From Candidatus Allofournierella pullicola (lineage in GTDB: Bacteria; Bacillota; Clostridia; Oscillospirales; Ruminococcaceae), in contig DXFW01000012.1 in assembly GCA_019114225.1 (NCBI GenBank), forward strand, positions 124,001 to 188,000: DNA of 64,000 nt, read 5' to 3'. Of the stretch, positions 23,358 through 31,511 are shown in pieces (position 1 is the first letter of the stretch; each line of letters starts with the position of its first letter). A program made the translations under genes and the position numbers. Under the pieces are notes generated by a model that worked only from the letters and a program-made list of their open reading frames with translations, was not told where the DNA came from and did no database searches.

Positions 23358-24393
23358 ACGCAAAGCCCTGGCCGGCTCTGCGCTCATTCTGCTGCCCGCG
23401 CTGGCGGGGATTTGGTTGTTATGGGCGCGGCTGCCCGGCGCGAGCGCTCCCGAAAAACTGGCGTTCTGCCTTGGAATCCCGGCGGGAATGCTGGCGGCCC
23501 ACTGGCTTTGCCTTTTGCTCACTTTTCGCACCAACCGGCAGAATGGCCAAAGCAAAAAGGCTCTGGAACTGGTCTATTGGCTGCTGCCCTGCATTTCATT
23601 CTTTTACTGTGCCGGAACATGGTCGGTGGCTCTGGACGTAAAGCTGGGCTGGGAACGGCTGCTGCCTGCCAGTCTGGGACTGATGTTTCTTGTCATCGGC
23701 AACTACATGCCAAAAATGAAGCAAAACCCCACCCTGGGGATCCGCCTGCCCTGGACCTTGGCCAATGAAGAGAACTGGAACCGCACCCACCGCATGGGCG
23801 GCAAAGTTTGGGTGGCGGGCGGTCTTGCGCTGCTGTTGTGCTGCCTTTTGCCCGGGGCTGCCATGGTCGCGGGAATGCTGGTGTCCATTTTCGTTCTGGC
23901 GGTGGTGCCTTGTGTCTATTCCTACCGTCTGTACCGCAAACAGGTTCGGGATGGAAGCTGGAACGGAAGCCTGTTCAGATCCAAAGCAGACCGCATAGTA
24001 ACAGCGGTGGCCCTCGCGATTTTGGCTGTCGCCGTGGTGGGCACGCCGATACTTCTTTTCACAGGAGACATCCATTACACGATGGGCGAGAACGCACTGC
24101 AGATCGAGGCAAGCTACTGGCCTGATGCCGAGATCGATTACGCAGAGGTAGAGAGTATTGAGTACGCTGAGGGGATCCCGGCAGGCAGCCGCACCAACGG
24201 GTTTGGCTCGCCCCGCCTTTCCATGGGTTCTTTCCGTAACGACGTTTTCGGTTCCTATACCCGCTACGCCTACACCGGCTGTGATTCCTGCATTGTGCTG
24301 CAGGTGAAGGGTAAGACCGTGGTGCTCAGCGCTTTGGACGAAGAGGCAACAAAAGCCCTGTATGAAGAGCTGAGCGGCAGGATTTTTGGCTGA
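23341..24393 (+). CDS. sdpI: SdpI family membrane protein with C-terminal PH-like domain
   Basis: 350-residue membrane protein. Residues 1-235 contain about seven helices and the SdpI signature NYMPKMKQNPTLGIRLPWTL followed by NRTHRMGGK, as in SdpI immunity proteins. From about residue 245 a soluble region (GENALQIEASYWPDAEIDYAEVESIEY) resembles the bacterial PH domain often attached to these proteins. The start lies inside the end of sdpR after a GGGGAGG site, implying coupled translation. Family role: immunity to a toxin and relay of its presence to SdpR; which toxin, if any, applies here is unknown. Confidence 0.9.
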   Translation: MELLNKRKALAGSALILLPALAGIWLLWARLPGASAPEKLAFCLGIPAGMLAAHWLCLLLTFRTNRQNGQSKKALELVYWLLPCISFFYCAGTWSVALDVKLGWERLLPASLGLMFLVIGNYMPKMKQNPTLGIRLPWTLANEENWNRTHRMGGKVWVAGGLALLLCCLLPGAAMVAGMLVSIFVLAVVPCVYSYRLYRKQVRDGSWNGSLFRSKADRIVTAVALAILAVAVVGTPILLFTGDIHYTMGENALQIEASYWPDAEIDYAEVESIEYAEGIPAGSRTNGFGSPRLSMGSFRNDVFGSYTRYAYTGCDSCIVLQVKGKTVVLSALDEEATKALYEELSGRIFG

Positions 24394-24419
24394 AAATCTT
24401 TTCTTTGCGGGAAAATATG

Positions 24420-24436
24420 CTATACTGTTTGTATAG
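24420..24436 (+). promoter_or_regulatory. Inverted repeat over the nrdR -10 box
   Basis: CTATAC (24420-24425), spacer of five, GTATAG (24431-24436), overlapping the -10 hexamer TATACT at 24421-24426. It is a perfect 6+6 inverted repeat 54 bases before nrdR, suited to autorepression. It resembles but does not exactly match the published NrdR box. Confidence 0.5.
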
Positions 24437-24490
24437 TGATTTAACGGCGGAAAAGCACCCGCCCACTCACCAGCCAAGGAGGAAACTGCC

Positions 24491-24967
24491 ATGAAATGTC
24501 CGTACTGCGGCGAACTGGATTCCAAGGTGATCGATTCCCGCCCCACTGAGGACGGAGAGAAAATTCGCCGCCGCCGGGAGTGCCTGAGCTGCGCCAAGCG
24601 CTTCACGACCTACGAGATCGTGGAGACCGTGCCTCTGATGGTCGTCAAGCGGGACCGCTCCCGCGAGGCATTTGACCGCCAGAAGCTGCTGGGCGGCATG
24701 CTGCGTGCCAGCGAAAAGCGTGAAGTCAGCTATCAGACGCTGGAGGCCGCAGTGGACCGGATCGAGCAGACGCTTCTGAACAGCTACGAGAGGGAAGTCA
24801 CCTCCATGCACATCGGTGAGCTGGCCATGGATGAGCTGAAGAAGATCGACGAGGTGGCGTATGTGCGCTTTGCCTCGGTCTACCGGCAGTTCAGCGACCT
24901 GAACACCTTCATGGATGAACTGAAGGACATGCTCAACGGCCATTCTTCAAAGCATACTGAAAAATAA
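24491..24967 (+). CDS. nrdR: Transcriptional repressor NrdR
   Basis: 158-residue repressor of ribonucleotide reductase genes. The N-terminal zinc ribbon is visible as CPYC (residues 3-6) and CLSC (31-34) with RRRRE before the second pair, followed by the ATP-cone domain ([22 protein letters not shown]) that senses ATP/dATP. Length and order are standard. A GGAGG site lies 9 bases before the ATG. The 3' end overlaps the convergent DUF4363 gene by 21 bases and no strong terminator follows at once; the next good plus-strand terminator is at 25336. Confidence 0.97.
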   Translation: MKCPYCGELDSKVIDSRPTEDGEKIRRRRECLSCAKRFTTYEIVETVPLMVVKRDRSREAFDRQKLLGGMLRASEKREVSYQTLEAAVDRIEQTLLNSYEREVTSMHIGELAMDELKKIDEVAYVRFASVYRQFSDLNTFMDELKDMLNGHSSKHTEK

Positions 24968-25315
24968 GTGCCCGGTCATCAAAATCTGGGTGCGGGCTTT
25001 TCCCAATTCACTTTGCAGATCCTGCTGGTTGTCCGGCCCGACATAGGCAGACAGCCCGCCAAGGCACATGGCAATGCCGCTGAGATAATCCCGCTTGATA
25101 AACAGGGCCATCCAGTGTTCCCGGTGGGAGAAGAAGCCGTTCATCTCTTCGATGACACTTTGTGCCGCCTCGTAGTCTCCGGCGGCATTCAAGGCCCCGA
25201 TTCTTTCCAGATCGTTCAAAAGCGCGTCGTTGGTGCTCTGCACCAGAATGCTGCTGGTCACGATCAGCGCCACGAGAAAAGCCAGCAGTCCAAAGGCTGC
25301 GCGCACCCGTTTCAT
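24947..25315 (-). CDS. DUF4363 family membrane-anchored protein
   Basis: 122-residue protein with one N-terminal helix (about residues 8-28, [20 protein letters not shown]) and a mostly helical soluble domain, matching DUF4363 proteins of spore-forming Clostridia in length and layout. Function unknown. The ATG at 25315 follows an AAAGGAT site; the frame extends seven codons upstream but that start would precede the site. It lies 33 bases after the DUF421 gene in the same direction, a common pairing that suggests an operon. Its 3' end overlaps convergent nrdR. Confidence 0.8.
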   Translation of the reverse strand: MKRVRAAFGLLAFLVALIVTSSILVQSTNDALLNDLERIGALNAAGDYEAAQSVIEEMNGFFSHREHWMALFIKRDYLSGIAMCLGGLSAYVGPDNQQDLQSELGKARTQILMTGHLFFSML

Positions 25316-25335
25316 CAAATCATCCTTTCTTACCA

Positions 25336-25367
25336 AGAGCCGCTGGTTTCAGCGGCTCTCTTTTTTT
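25336..25367 (+). terminator. Plus-strand terminator between DUF421 and DUF4363 genes
   Basis: Perfect 10-bp stem AGAGCCGCTG with CAGCGGCTCT, loop GTTT, then C and seven T on the plus strand. Both flanking genes are on the minus strand, so its natural client is the nrdR transcript, which would then run antisense through the DUF4363 gene. Confidence 0.8.
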
Positions 25368-26026
25368 ACCAGCTGCACCTGTCCGGAGTCGTCTCCTAAC
25401 AGCAAAAGCACCTGCCGCAGGCTGCACTTGTTCTGCCGAAGCACCTTATCCAGCCACTTTTCGTTTCTTCCGCACCACGCCAGATTATCCGCCAGCACCC
25501 GCCCGTCGATGATGAGCGGCACCATGGGCGTTCTGGTCTCTTGCGGCGGAACGTTCATATCCTCCCGGGTAGGGGTGTCTTTTTGCTGCATACGGCTGAC
25601 GCTCAGGGTCCCGTTGGTCTCCACCAGGGCATAGTTCACTTCGGAAGGGTCGAAGATATCTTTGCCGCGCAGTGCTTCCAGCAAATCGCTGGCGCTGAAC
25701 CGGAGTTCCCGCAGGGTCTTTTGGTCTATTTTCCCGCCCCGTATCACCGCCACCGGTGTGCCGGACAAAAGTTTTGCCGCAGCGGGGCTCAAGTAGCAGA
25801 GTGCCGAGGAAAACAGTTCCAGCACCACGATCAGACACACGGGAGCAAGGCTCGCCGCCAGCGGCACTTCGGGAGATTCGATGGAGATGGAGGCAAGGTT
25901 AGAGATGAGAATGGTGGACACCAGTTCGGAGGGCTGCAATTCCCCAAGCTGACGTTTGCCCATCAGCCGCATGGCGGCCACGGTGAGAAGGTAGATCATC
26001 AATGTGCGCAGCACAAGCACCAGCAT
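25349..26026 (-). CDS. DUF421 (YetF-like) membrane protein
   Basis: 225-residue protein with about three N-terminal helices (residues 3-75) followed by the soluble DUF421 domain. MGKRQLGELQPSELVSTILISNLASI is the conserved cytoplasmic segment, and the C-terminal domain has the typical LVIRGGK-like (VAVIRGGKIDQKTL) and SEVNYALVETNGTLSV stretches. YetF/YrbG-type proteins occur often in spore-formers; molecular role unknown. The ATG at 26026 follows a CAGGAGGAG site. Divergent from the germination operon by 71 bases and upstream of DUF4363. Confidence 0.9.
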   Translation of the reverse strand: MLVLVLRTLMIYLLTVAAMRLMGKRQLGELQPSELVSTILISNLASISIESPEVPLAASLAPVCLIVVLELFSSALCYLSPAAAKLLSGTPVAVIRGGKIDQKTLRELRFSASDLLEALRGKDIFDPSEVNYALVETNGTLSVSRMQQKDTPTREDMNVPPQETRTPMVPLIIDGRVLADNLAWCGRNEKWLDKVLRQNKCSLRQVLLLLGDDSGQVQLVKKESR

Positions 26027-26097
26027 AAAAAACTCCTCCTGGCAAGTGGTTTTGACCCGGCGGGTCCGGGGTATACTAAGCAGCGAGGTGAAAAACG

Positions 26098-27561
26098 ATG
26101 CCGCAACCCCTGACCCCCTCGCTGAACGAGAACATTGCCCGGCTGAAAGAGATGTTTGGCAATTCCGCCGATCTGTATGCAAAGCCCGTGAATGTGCGGG
26201 GCATACCTTGCTGCATATGTTTCTTTGAGGGCCTGTCCACCCTGGAACGCCTGTGGGTGGTAATGCTCTCGATGTTGAACGAAAGCCGTTTTGAACCTCA
26301 AAACGGCACGGATCTGTTTGGCTTCATCCAGCACCAAACCGACCTTCCGGTAGAGAACATCCCGGTAGCGGATTTTGACGGGCTGCGCACCCAGCTGACC
26401 GCCGGCACCACGGTCATGCTGATCGACGGGTGTTGTAAAGCAGTTGTGCTTTCCACACAGAACATGCAGTTCCGCTCGGTGCAGGAACCTTCGGGAGAAG
26501 GCGACATCCGGGGCTCCCGGGAAGGGTTCTGTGACCTTCTGCGTATCAATGTCAGCCTTGTGCGGCGGCTGGTGCGCACCGAATCGCTCACGGTCAAAAT
26601 TTTCCCTGCGGGGGCGCGCACGGGCACCGAAGTGGCCATTCTCTATGACCGCACGCTGGCAAAGGCGGAATTCGTCAAATCCATCGAGGAAAAGCTCAAG
26701 TCGGTGGACCTTCCGGTGCTGTTCGACAGCGGATATCTTGCGCCCTACCTCCAGCGGGGCAGCTTCAGCTTTTTTCAGGAGGTGGGCTACACCGAACGCC
26801 CGGTGACCGCTGCCGCAAAGATCTGCGAAGGAAAAATCGTTGTGCTGGTGAATGCAAGCCCCTTTGCGATGATCGTGCCTTACTTTTTCAATGAAAACTT
26901 CCAGAGTCTGGACGACTATGCCGGGAAGGCTTACTTTGCCAGCGCCGTGCGCCTGCTCAAATACACGGCGTTCTTTTTGTCGGTGCTTCTTCCGGGCCTG
27001 TTTGTCTCCATTGCGGAGTATACCCCGGAATTGTTCCCGCCCCAGCTCCTGTATAAGGTGGCAGCCGCAGAAACGGCCACCCCGCTTCCGCTGTTCATGG
27101 AAATGATGCTGGTCATCGTTCTGCTGGAGATCATCCGGGAAGCAGGTCTGCGTCTGCCCAAGCCCATTGGGCATTCGGTAAGTCTGGTGGCTGCGCTCAT
27201 CGTGGGCGACGCCGCCACCAAAGCGGGCATTATGAGCACGCCTGTGCTCATTGTGGCTGCTCTGACCACCATCTCCATTTTTGTCATTCCGTCCCTCTAT
27301 GAGCCTGCCACCGTCCTGCGGGTGTTGTTTGTGCTGGCCGGGGGCTTGTTCGGCCCCTTCGGTCTGGTCACTATGTTCTTTTTAATGTTGGTGAGTATCT
27401 GCGGCATGCATTCTTTTGGAGTGCCTTACACTTCACCACTGGTGCCCTTTGGCCGCAGCGCGCTGCGGGATGGTCTTCTCCGCATGCCCTGGCGGTGGCT
27501 GGCAAACCATCCCTTTGATGTGAACGACCTGCCCGGTGGTGAGGAAACGTATGAATCATGA
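26098..27561 (+). CDS. Spore germination receptor subunit A (GerAA/GerKA family)
   Basis: 487-residue A subunit of a GerA-type germinant receptor in the spore inner membrane. The N-terminal 280 residues are soluble; the central motif TVMLIDGCCKAVVLSTQ and RGSREGFCDLLRINVSLVRRL match GerAA proteins; from about residue 285 come 5-6 helices with LEIIREAGLRLPKPIGHSVS, the family's best-conserved segment. It acts with the B and C subunits encoded downstream, which follow with overlaps. A TATACTA element at 26072-26078 resembles the -10 of forespore SigG promoters, but no convincing -35 was found. Germinant unknown. Confidence 0.95.
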   Translation: MPQPLTPSLNENIARLKEMFGNSADLYAKPVNVRGIPCCICFFEGLSTLERLWVVMLSMLNESRFEPQNGTDLFGFIQHQTDLPVENIPVADFDGLRTQLTAGTTVMLIDGCCKAVVLSTQNMQFRSVQEPSGEGDIRGSREGFCDLLRINVSLVRRLVRTESLTVKIFPAGARTGTEVAILYDRTLAKAEFVKSIEEKLKSVDLPVLFDSGYLAPYLQRGSFSFFQEVGYTERPVTAAAKICEGKIVVLVNASPFAMIVPYFFNENFQSLDDYAGKAYFASAVRLLKYTAFFLSVLLPGLFVSIAEYTPELFPPQLLYKVAAAETATPLPLFMEMMLVIVLLEIIREAGLRLPKPIGHSVSLVAALIVGDAATKAGIMSTPVLIVAALTTISIFVIPSLYEPATVLRVLFVLAGGLFGPFGLVTMFFLMLVSICGMHSFGVPYTSPLVPFGRSALRDGLLRMPWRWLANHPFDVNDLPGGEETYES

Positions 27562-28558
27562 ATCCATCTTTGAACAAAAGCAGGCGGGAACGCTGGTCCT
27601 GGCCGCATTTCTGACCGACAGCTTTATCCAGCCCTTTGGCCGGCAGACCGAAGTGCTGCCGGCCCGCACCGCTATTCTGGCTGGTGCGCTGCAGTTTGCT
27701 GTTCTGTGCGTGGTGACAGTGTTTTATCTGCGCTGGTGCGGCAGCGAAAAACCGGGGCCCGTCCGCTCGCTGCTTTTGTGCGGCGCGCTGGTGCTTTCCA
27801 TCGCGCTAGAGGTCATACAGGGAGAGCGGTTTTACAATTATGTAATGCAGCAGCAGCTGGCTGCGCTCTTGTTTTTGGTCCTGGTGTTTGGCGCAGCCTA
27901 TTACGGCGCCTTTGCCGGTGTGCAGGCTTTGGGCCGGGCAGCCTGGCCTGTGCTTGCATTGGCGGCAGTGTCGGTGTTGGTTCTGGGCTGGTCTGTGTCG
28001 GGTCAAATGCAGTTCAGCCATCTGCAAACGCCCGCCACCAACACCGCAGCGCTGGCAAGGCTGGCGTTTGCTCGCTTTTATCTGCCGCCGGAGCTGCTGC
28101 TTTTGCCCTTTTTGTGTCCCGAAGGAGGCAAGGGGAGAAGTGCGGCCAAAATCACCGGCGCGGTTTTTCTGACCAACAGTCTTTTGGCGCTGCTGGGGGA
28201 AATGACCCTCGGCTCTGCCTACACAAGCGAAAGCCAGCCTGTTTACACCATTGCACGGCTGGGCGGTCTTTCCGTGTTCCGGCGGCTGGACGCACTGCAC
28301 GTGGGAGTATGGCTGCTGTTGTTTCTGATCAAGATCAGCTTGTACTTTGCCGGATTCATAAAGTTGTGGCAGAACCTCAAATGTTGTAAAGGCCATTGGC
28401 CTTACTGGCTGGCTTTGGGGGCAGTTCTTGTGACGTTTCTTGCGGTCTGGAACCAAAACGAAGCGGCAGCAATGGCGATTCAGCAATCTTTGCTGGTGCT
28501 TGTGCTGCTGGCAGCGCCGCTGAACCGTTTTTTGAAAGGAAGGAGGAACGCCCCATGA
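27551..28558 (+). CDS. Spore germination receptor subunit B (GerAB family permease)
   Basis: 335-residue integral membrane protein of the APC superfamily fold, B subunit of the germinant receptor, thought to bind the germinant. About ten helices are visible. The start QKQAGTLVLAAFLTDSF corresponds to the helix 1 region of GerAB proteins. The ATG at 27551 is 11 bases inside the end of the A subunit gene, with GTGAGG as ribosome site, so translation is probably coupled. Slightly shorter than typical GerAB (about 365). Ends in an ATGA overlap with the C subunit gene. Confidence 0.92.
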   Translation: MNHESIFEQKQAGTLVLAAFLTDSFIQPFGRQTEVLPARTAILAGALQFAVLCVVTVFYLRWCGSEKPGPVRSLLLCGALVLSIALEVIQGERFYNYVMQQQLAALLFLVLVFGAAYYGAFAGVQALGRAAWPVLALAAVSVLVLGWSVSGQMQFSHLQTPATNTAALARLAFARFYLPPELLLLPFLCPEGGKGRSAAKITGAVFLTNSLLALLGEMTLGSAYTSESQPVYTIARLGGLSVFRRLDALHVGVWLLLFLIKISLYFAGFIKLWQNLKCCKGHWPYWLALGAVLVTFLAVWNQNEAAAMAIQQSLLVLVLLAAPLNRFLKGRRNAP

Positions 28559-29583
28559 AACGCTGTCTGGTGTTTTTGGTTCTGCTGGGAGCGGCTTTGT
28601 TGACAGGGTGCACAGGCAGCGGCCTGGGCGACCGGGTGGCGGTGAAGGCGGTGTATGTGGAGAAGGAGCGGCAGTATGAGGCCAGGCTTCTGGTGCTGGA
28701 ATCCACCCCCAACGCAGACACCGGCCAGGTGAGCGAACAAGCCCGGTGCCTTTCCGGGCAGGGCGAGACCGTGTATGAGGCGCTGCTGGCCGCAGAACAA
28801 AGTGAAAGCCGCCGCCTTTTTTACGGGCAGAGCGAATTGCTGTTTTTGGGGCCGAATCTCATGGAAAAAGGCGCCTTCGAAGCCTGCCGTTATCTTGCCA
28901 GCAACACCAGCGGCAGGCCGAATATGGCGGTCTACGGACTTGACGCAGATCCGGACGCCTTTGAAAAACTGCAGGAAAAAGGGACGGACTTTCTCTCCAG
29001 TGTGCAGCAGCTGGAAAAGCGCGGCGTATACAAAGTTTTTCTCTACCAGTTCAGCGGCAGCAGCAACAGCGGCGTCATCCCCGGACTGTCGGTGCAGGAA
29101 GGAAGCGCCGCCTTTGAAAAGGTGACCTTGTTCCGGGAAGGAAAACCAGACACCGTCTGGAAAGGCGCAAAAGCCCAGCTTGCCCGCCTTCTGGCAGGAC
29201 AGGCAGATACGCTGGAGCTCACGCTGGAACCGCTCTCGGTGAGTTTTCAGGTGCGCTCGCCCAAACTGCGCTTCGAACCCGCTTTCACCGAAGAGGGGAT
29301 GAAACTTTCGGTGCATTTCAGTGGCGCCATCCAGCGGCTGGTGAGCCCTGAGGGGGCTGCGCTTCCAGGGCAGGACCGTTGGTTGGAACAAGCCATCGAC
29401 GAAGAGGTGAAAACCCTTTTGGAAGAACTGGTGGCTGACACTCTGGGCCGGCAGAACGATGTATTCCTTCTGCGCAGCCGATTTGCCAATCTGGACGAGC
29501 CGCTTTGCCGTGCAATGGAAGCGGACGGACGCCTGGCCCGCCCGGACGCGGTGAATTTTTTCTGTCTGCTGCGGATGGTGTAA
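28555..29583 (+). CDS. Spore germination receptor subunit C (GerAC family lipoprotein)
   Basis: 342-residue lipoprotein, C subunit of the receptor on the outer face of the inner spore membrane. Signal peptide MKRCLVFLVLLGAALLTGC ends in lipobox LTGC (cysteine 19). GRPNMAVYGLDADP and the C-terminal LEELVADTLGRQNDVFLL (with alternating helix/strand pattern) fit the GerAC three-domain layout, though the N-terminal domain is rather short. The start overlaps the B subunit stop (ATGA) after a GGAAGGAGG site. The operon ends in a moderate hairpin. Confidence 0.9.
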   Translation: MKRCLVFLVLLGAALLTGCTGSGLGDRVAVKAVYVEKERQYEARLLVLESTPNADTGQVSEQARCLSGQGETVYEALLAAEQSESRRLFYGQSELLFLGPNLMEKGAFEACRYLASNTSGRPNMAVYGLDADPDAFEKLQEKGTDFLSSVQQLEKRGVYKVFLYQFSGSSNSGVIPGLSVQEGSAAFEKVTLFREGKPDTVWKGAKAQLARLLAGQADTLELTLEPLSVSFQVRSPKLRFEPAFTEEGMKLSVHFSGAIQRLVSPEGAALPGQDRWLEQAIDEEVKTLLEELVADTLGRQNDVFLLRSRFANLDEPLCRAMEADGRLARPDAVNFFCLLRMV

Positions 29584-29597
29584 CGGGAAAAGAAAAC

Positions 29598-29630
29598 GTG
29601 CCGACTGTTTTCAGGCAGCCGGCACATTTT
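29598..29630 (+). terminator. Terminator after the germination operon
   Basis: Stem GTGCCG with CGGCAC plus an inner ACTG/CAGG pairing, then ATTTTG. Moderate strength. Confidence 0.6.
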
Positions 29631-29665
29631 GTGTGCAGCAGCGATAAAAATCAATTTTACATCGA

Positions 29666-29694
29666 TTGAAAATTGCCAATCCGGGCTGTATATT
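29666..29694 (+). promoter_or_regulatory. Promoter of hprK
   Basis: TTGAAA (29666-29671), 17-base spacer, TATATT (29689-29694). It leaves a leader of about 105 bases with a GC-rich hairpin (GCGGGC with GCCCGC around 29752-29775) of unknown role. Confidence 0.65.
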
Positions 29695-29807
29695 ATATAA
29701 TAAGTTTATATGCAGACAGGCGCACGCCGTTCCGTCCGTACACACCGGCGCGAGCGGGCTTTTGCGGCGCCCGCCCGCCACTGCCGAACAAAGAAAGGGT
29801 GTTCTGA

Positions 29808-30740
29808 ATGCCAGCGTTTTCCGTGCCATTGAGTGAACTTGCGGCCACCTTGAAAATGGATACCATCTATGCGCCCAAGGAATTGTCCGACATTCCCATC
29901 TATACCGCGGATGTGAACCGTCCGGGTATCATGCTGGCAGGGTACTACCAGTATTTTGACGCCAGCCGCATTCAGATCTGCGGCATGGTGGAGATATCTT
30001 ATCTGAAAGAGCTGCCTGAGGCGGACCGCCGCCGCCACCTGGAAAAAATGCTCTCGCTGAAGCCGCCCGCCGTGATCATCAGCCGCGGGCTGGAAGTTCT
30101 GCCGGAGTTTTTGGAGTTTGCCCGTCAGTACGAAGTGCCTCTTCTGGTCTCCACCGAAAGCACTTCCACGCTGCTCAGCTCGCTCATCAACATTCTGAAC
30201 GTGGAGCTGGCCCCCCGCGTGACCCGCCACGGCGTGTTTGTGGAGGTCTACGGCGAGGGTATCCTGATCCTGGGCGACAGCGGCGTCGGCAAGAGCGAGA
30301 CAGCTGTGGAGCTGGTGAAGCGCGGCCATCGTCTGGTGGCTGACGACGCGGTGGAACTGCGCAAAACCTCCAACCGCACCATCGTGGGCACCGCTCCGGA
30401 GAACATCCGCCACTTCATCGAACTGCGGGGTATCGGCATTGTGAACGTGGCCCGTGTGTTCGGTATCGGCGCGGTCAAGGTCAGCGAGCGGGTGGACCTG
30501 GTGGTCCAGCTGGAGCCCTGGGACAAGACCAAAAACTACGACCGCACCGGCCTGGAAAACGACACCTACGACATTCTGGGCGTGCAGATCCCCTGCACGG
30601 TGATCCCGGTCATGCCCGGCCGAAATCTTGCGGTCATTCTGGAAACTGCGGCCATCAACAACCGTCAGAAAAAAATGGGCTATAACGCTGCCAAAGAGCT
30701 GCTGGCCCGCCTCGGCCTCGAGGACGACGTGGGCATTTAA
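29808..30740 (+). CDS. hprK: HPr kinase/phosphorylase
   Basis: 310-residue bifunctional enzyme that phosphorylates HPr on Ser46 with ATP or pyrophosphate and reverses it, the sensor for carbon catabolite control in Gram-positive bacteria. Walker A GDSGVGKS near residue 155, the ELRGIGIVNVARVFG segment near 205, and the HprK C-terminal signature PGRNLAVILETAA near 273 are all intact. The AAGAAAGGG site precedes the ATG. It heads the conserved run hprK-PHP-ROK kinase-murB-rapZ-whiA. A PTS-dependent carbon control system is therefore expected. Confidence 0.97.
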   Translation: MPAFSVPLSELAATLKMDTIYAPKELSDIPIYTADVNRPGIMLAGYYQYFDASRIQICGMVEISYLKELPEADRRRHLEKMLSLKPPAVIISRGLEVLPEFLEFARQYEVPLLVSTESTSTLLSSLINILNVELAPRVTRHGVFVEVYGEGILILGDSGVGKSETAVELVKRGHRLVADDAVELRKTSNRTIVGTAPENIRHFIELRGIGIVNVARVFGIGAVKVSERVDLVVQLEPWDKTKNYDRTGLENDTYDILGVQIPCTVIPVMPGRNLAVILETAAINNRQKKMGYNAAKELLARLGLEDDVGI

Positions 30741-30761
30741 ACGGAAAGGAAGCATAGTATT

Positions 30762-31511
30762 TTGTATCGTATCGCTGCGGACCTTCACACGCACACCCTT
30801 GTGTCCAACCATGCATTCAACACCATCACCGAGATGGCTCGTGCGGCTAAAGAAATGGGTTATTGTGCTCTTGCCGTCACCGACCACGGGCCGGCCATGC
30901 CGGACTCGCCCCACATCTGGTACTTCTACAACCTCCGCCGTCTTCCGGACGTGCTGGAAGGGATCCCGGTGCTGAAAGGTGCCGAGGCCAATGTGATGGA
31001 TCTGAACGGAACGCTGGATCTGCCGCCGGAAGTGCTGAATGGCTTGGACTGGGTCATCGCTTCCATTCATTCCGACTGTCTGCCCGGCACGCTCACGGTG
31101 GAGCAGGCCACAGAACTCTGGCTGAACGTTGCCCGGAATCCCGCGGTGGACATGATCGGCCATTCCGAGCAGGCCAAACATGTCTATGACTACGAGCGTG
31201 TGGCCAAAGTGTTTGCGGAGCACCACAAGGTGGTGGAACTCAACGGCAATTCCTGGGCGGTGCGCCCGGAAGGCGCAGGCAACATGAAAGCGCTTGCGCT
31301 GGCCTGCAAAAAGGCCGGCTGCCCGGTGGCGCTGAATTCCGACGCCCACTCTCTCTACCAAATGCAGGCCGGGGTCGCACATCTGGTCCAAATGCTGGAA
31401 GAGATCGATTTTCCCGAAGAGCTGGTGGTCAATTCTTCACCCCGGCGGCTTTTGGAGGAACTGAAACTGCACAATAAACCCGTTGTGGAACGTATAGGAG
31501 GAGCATTATGA
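30762..31511 (+). CDS. PHP domain phosphatase (YcdX-like)
   Basis: 249-residue metal-dependent hydrolase of the PHP family. The metal ligands are visible: DLHTHT near residue 7, TDHGPAMPDSPH near 42, GAEANVMD, ASIHSD near 100, GHSEQ near 132 and NSDAH near 196. The closest layout is the YcdX-type phosphatase; the substrate is unknown. The start is a TTG at 30762, 11 bases after a GGAAAGGA site. The stop overlaps the start of the ROK kinase gene (ATGA). This gene is a usual neighbour of hprK in Clostridia. Confidence 0.88.
   Translation: MYRIAADLHTHTLVSNHAFNTITEMARAAKEMGYCALAVTDHGPAMPDSPHIWYFYNLRRLPDVLEGIPVLKGAEANVMDLNGTLDLPPEVLNGLDWVIASIHSDCLPGTLTVEQATELWLNVARNPAVDMIGHSEQAKHVYDYERVAKVFAEHHKVVELNGNSWAVRPEGAGNMKALALACKKAGCPVALNSDAHSLYQMQAGVAHLVQMLEEIDFPEELVVNSSPRRLLEELKLHNKPVVERIGGAL

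Noticed and set aside
24969..25001. Hairpin right after nrdR as its terminator
   Set aside because: Only a 5-bp GCCCG/CGGGC stem with a large loop and four T; too weak to call, though partial termination is possible.
27536..27550. Earlier GTG start for the germination B subunit
   Set aside because: It would place the ribosome site inside the coding region; the ATG at 27551 has GTGAGG at a proper distance.
29706..31391. Minus-strand open frame antisense to hprK and the PHP gene
   Set aside because: His/Gln/Val-rich shadow without ribosome site; hprK is complete on the other strand.
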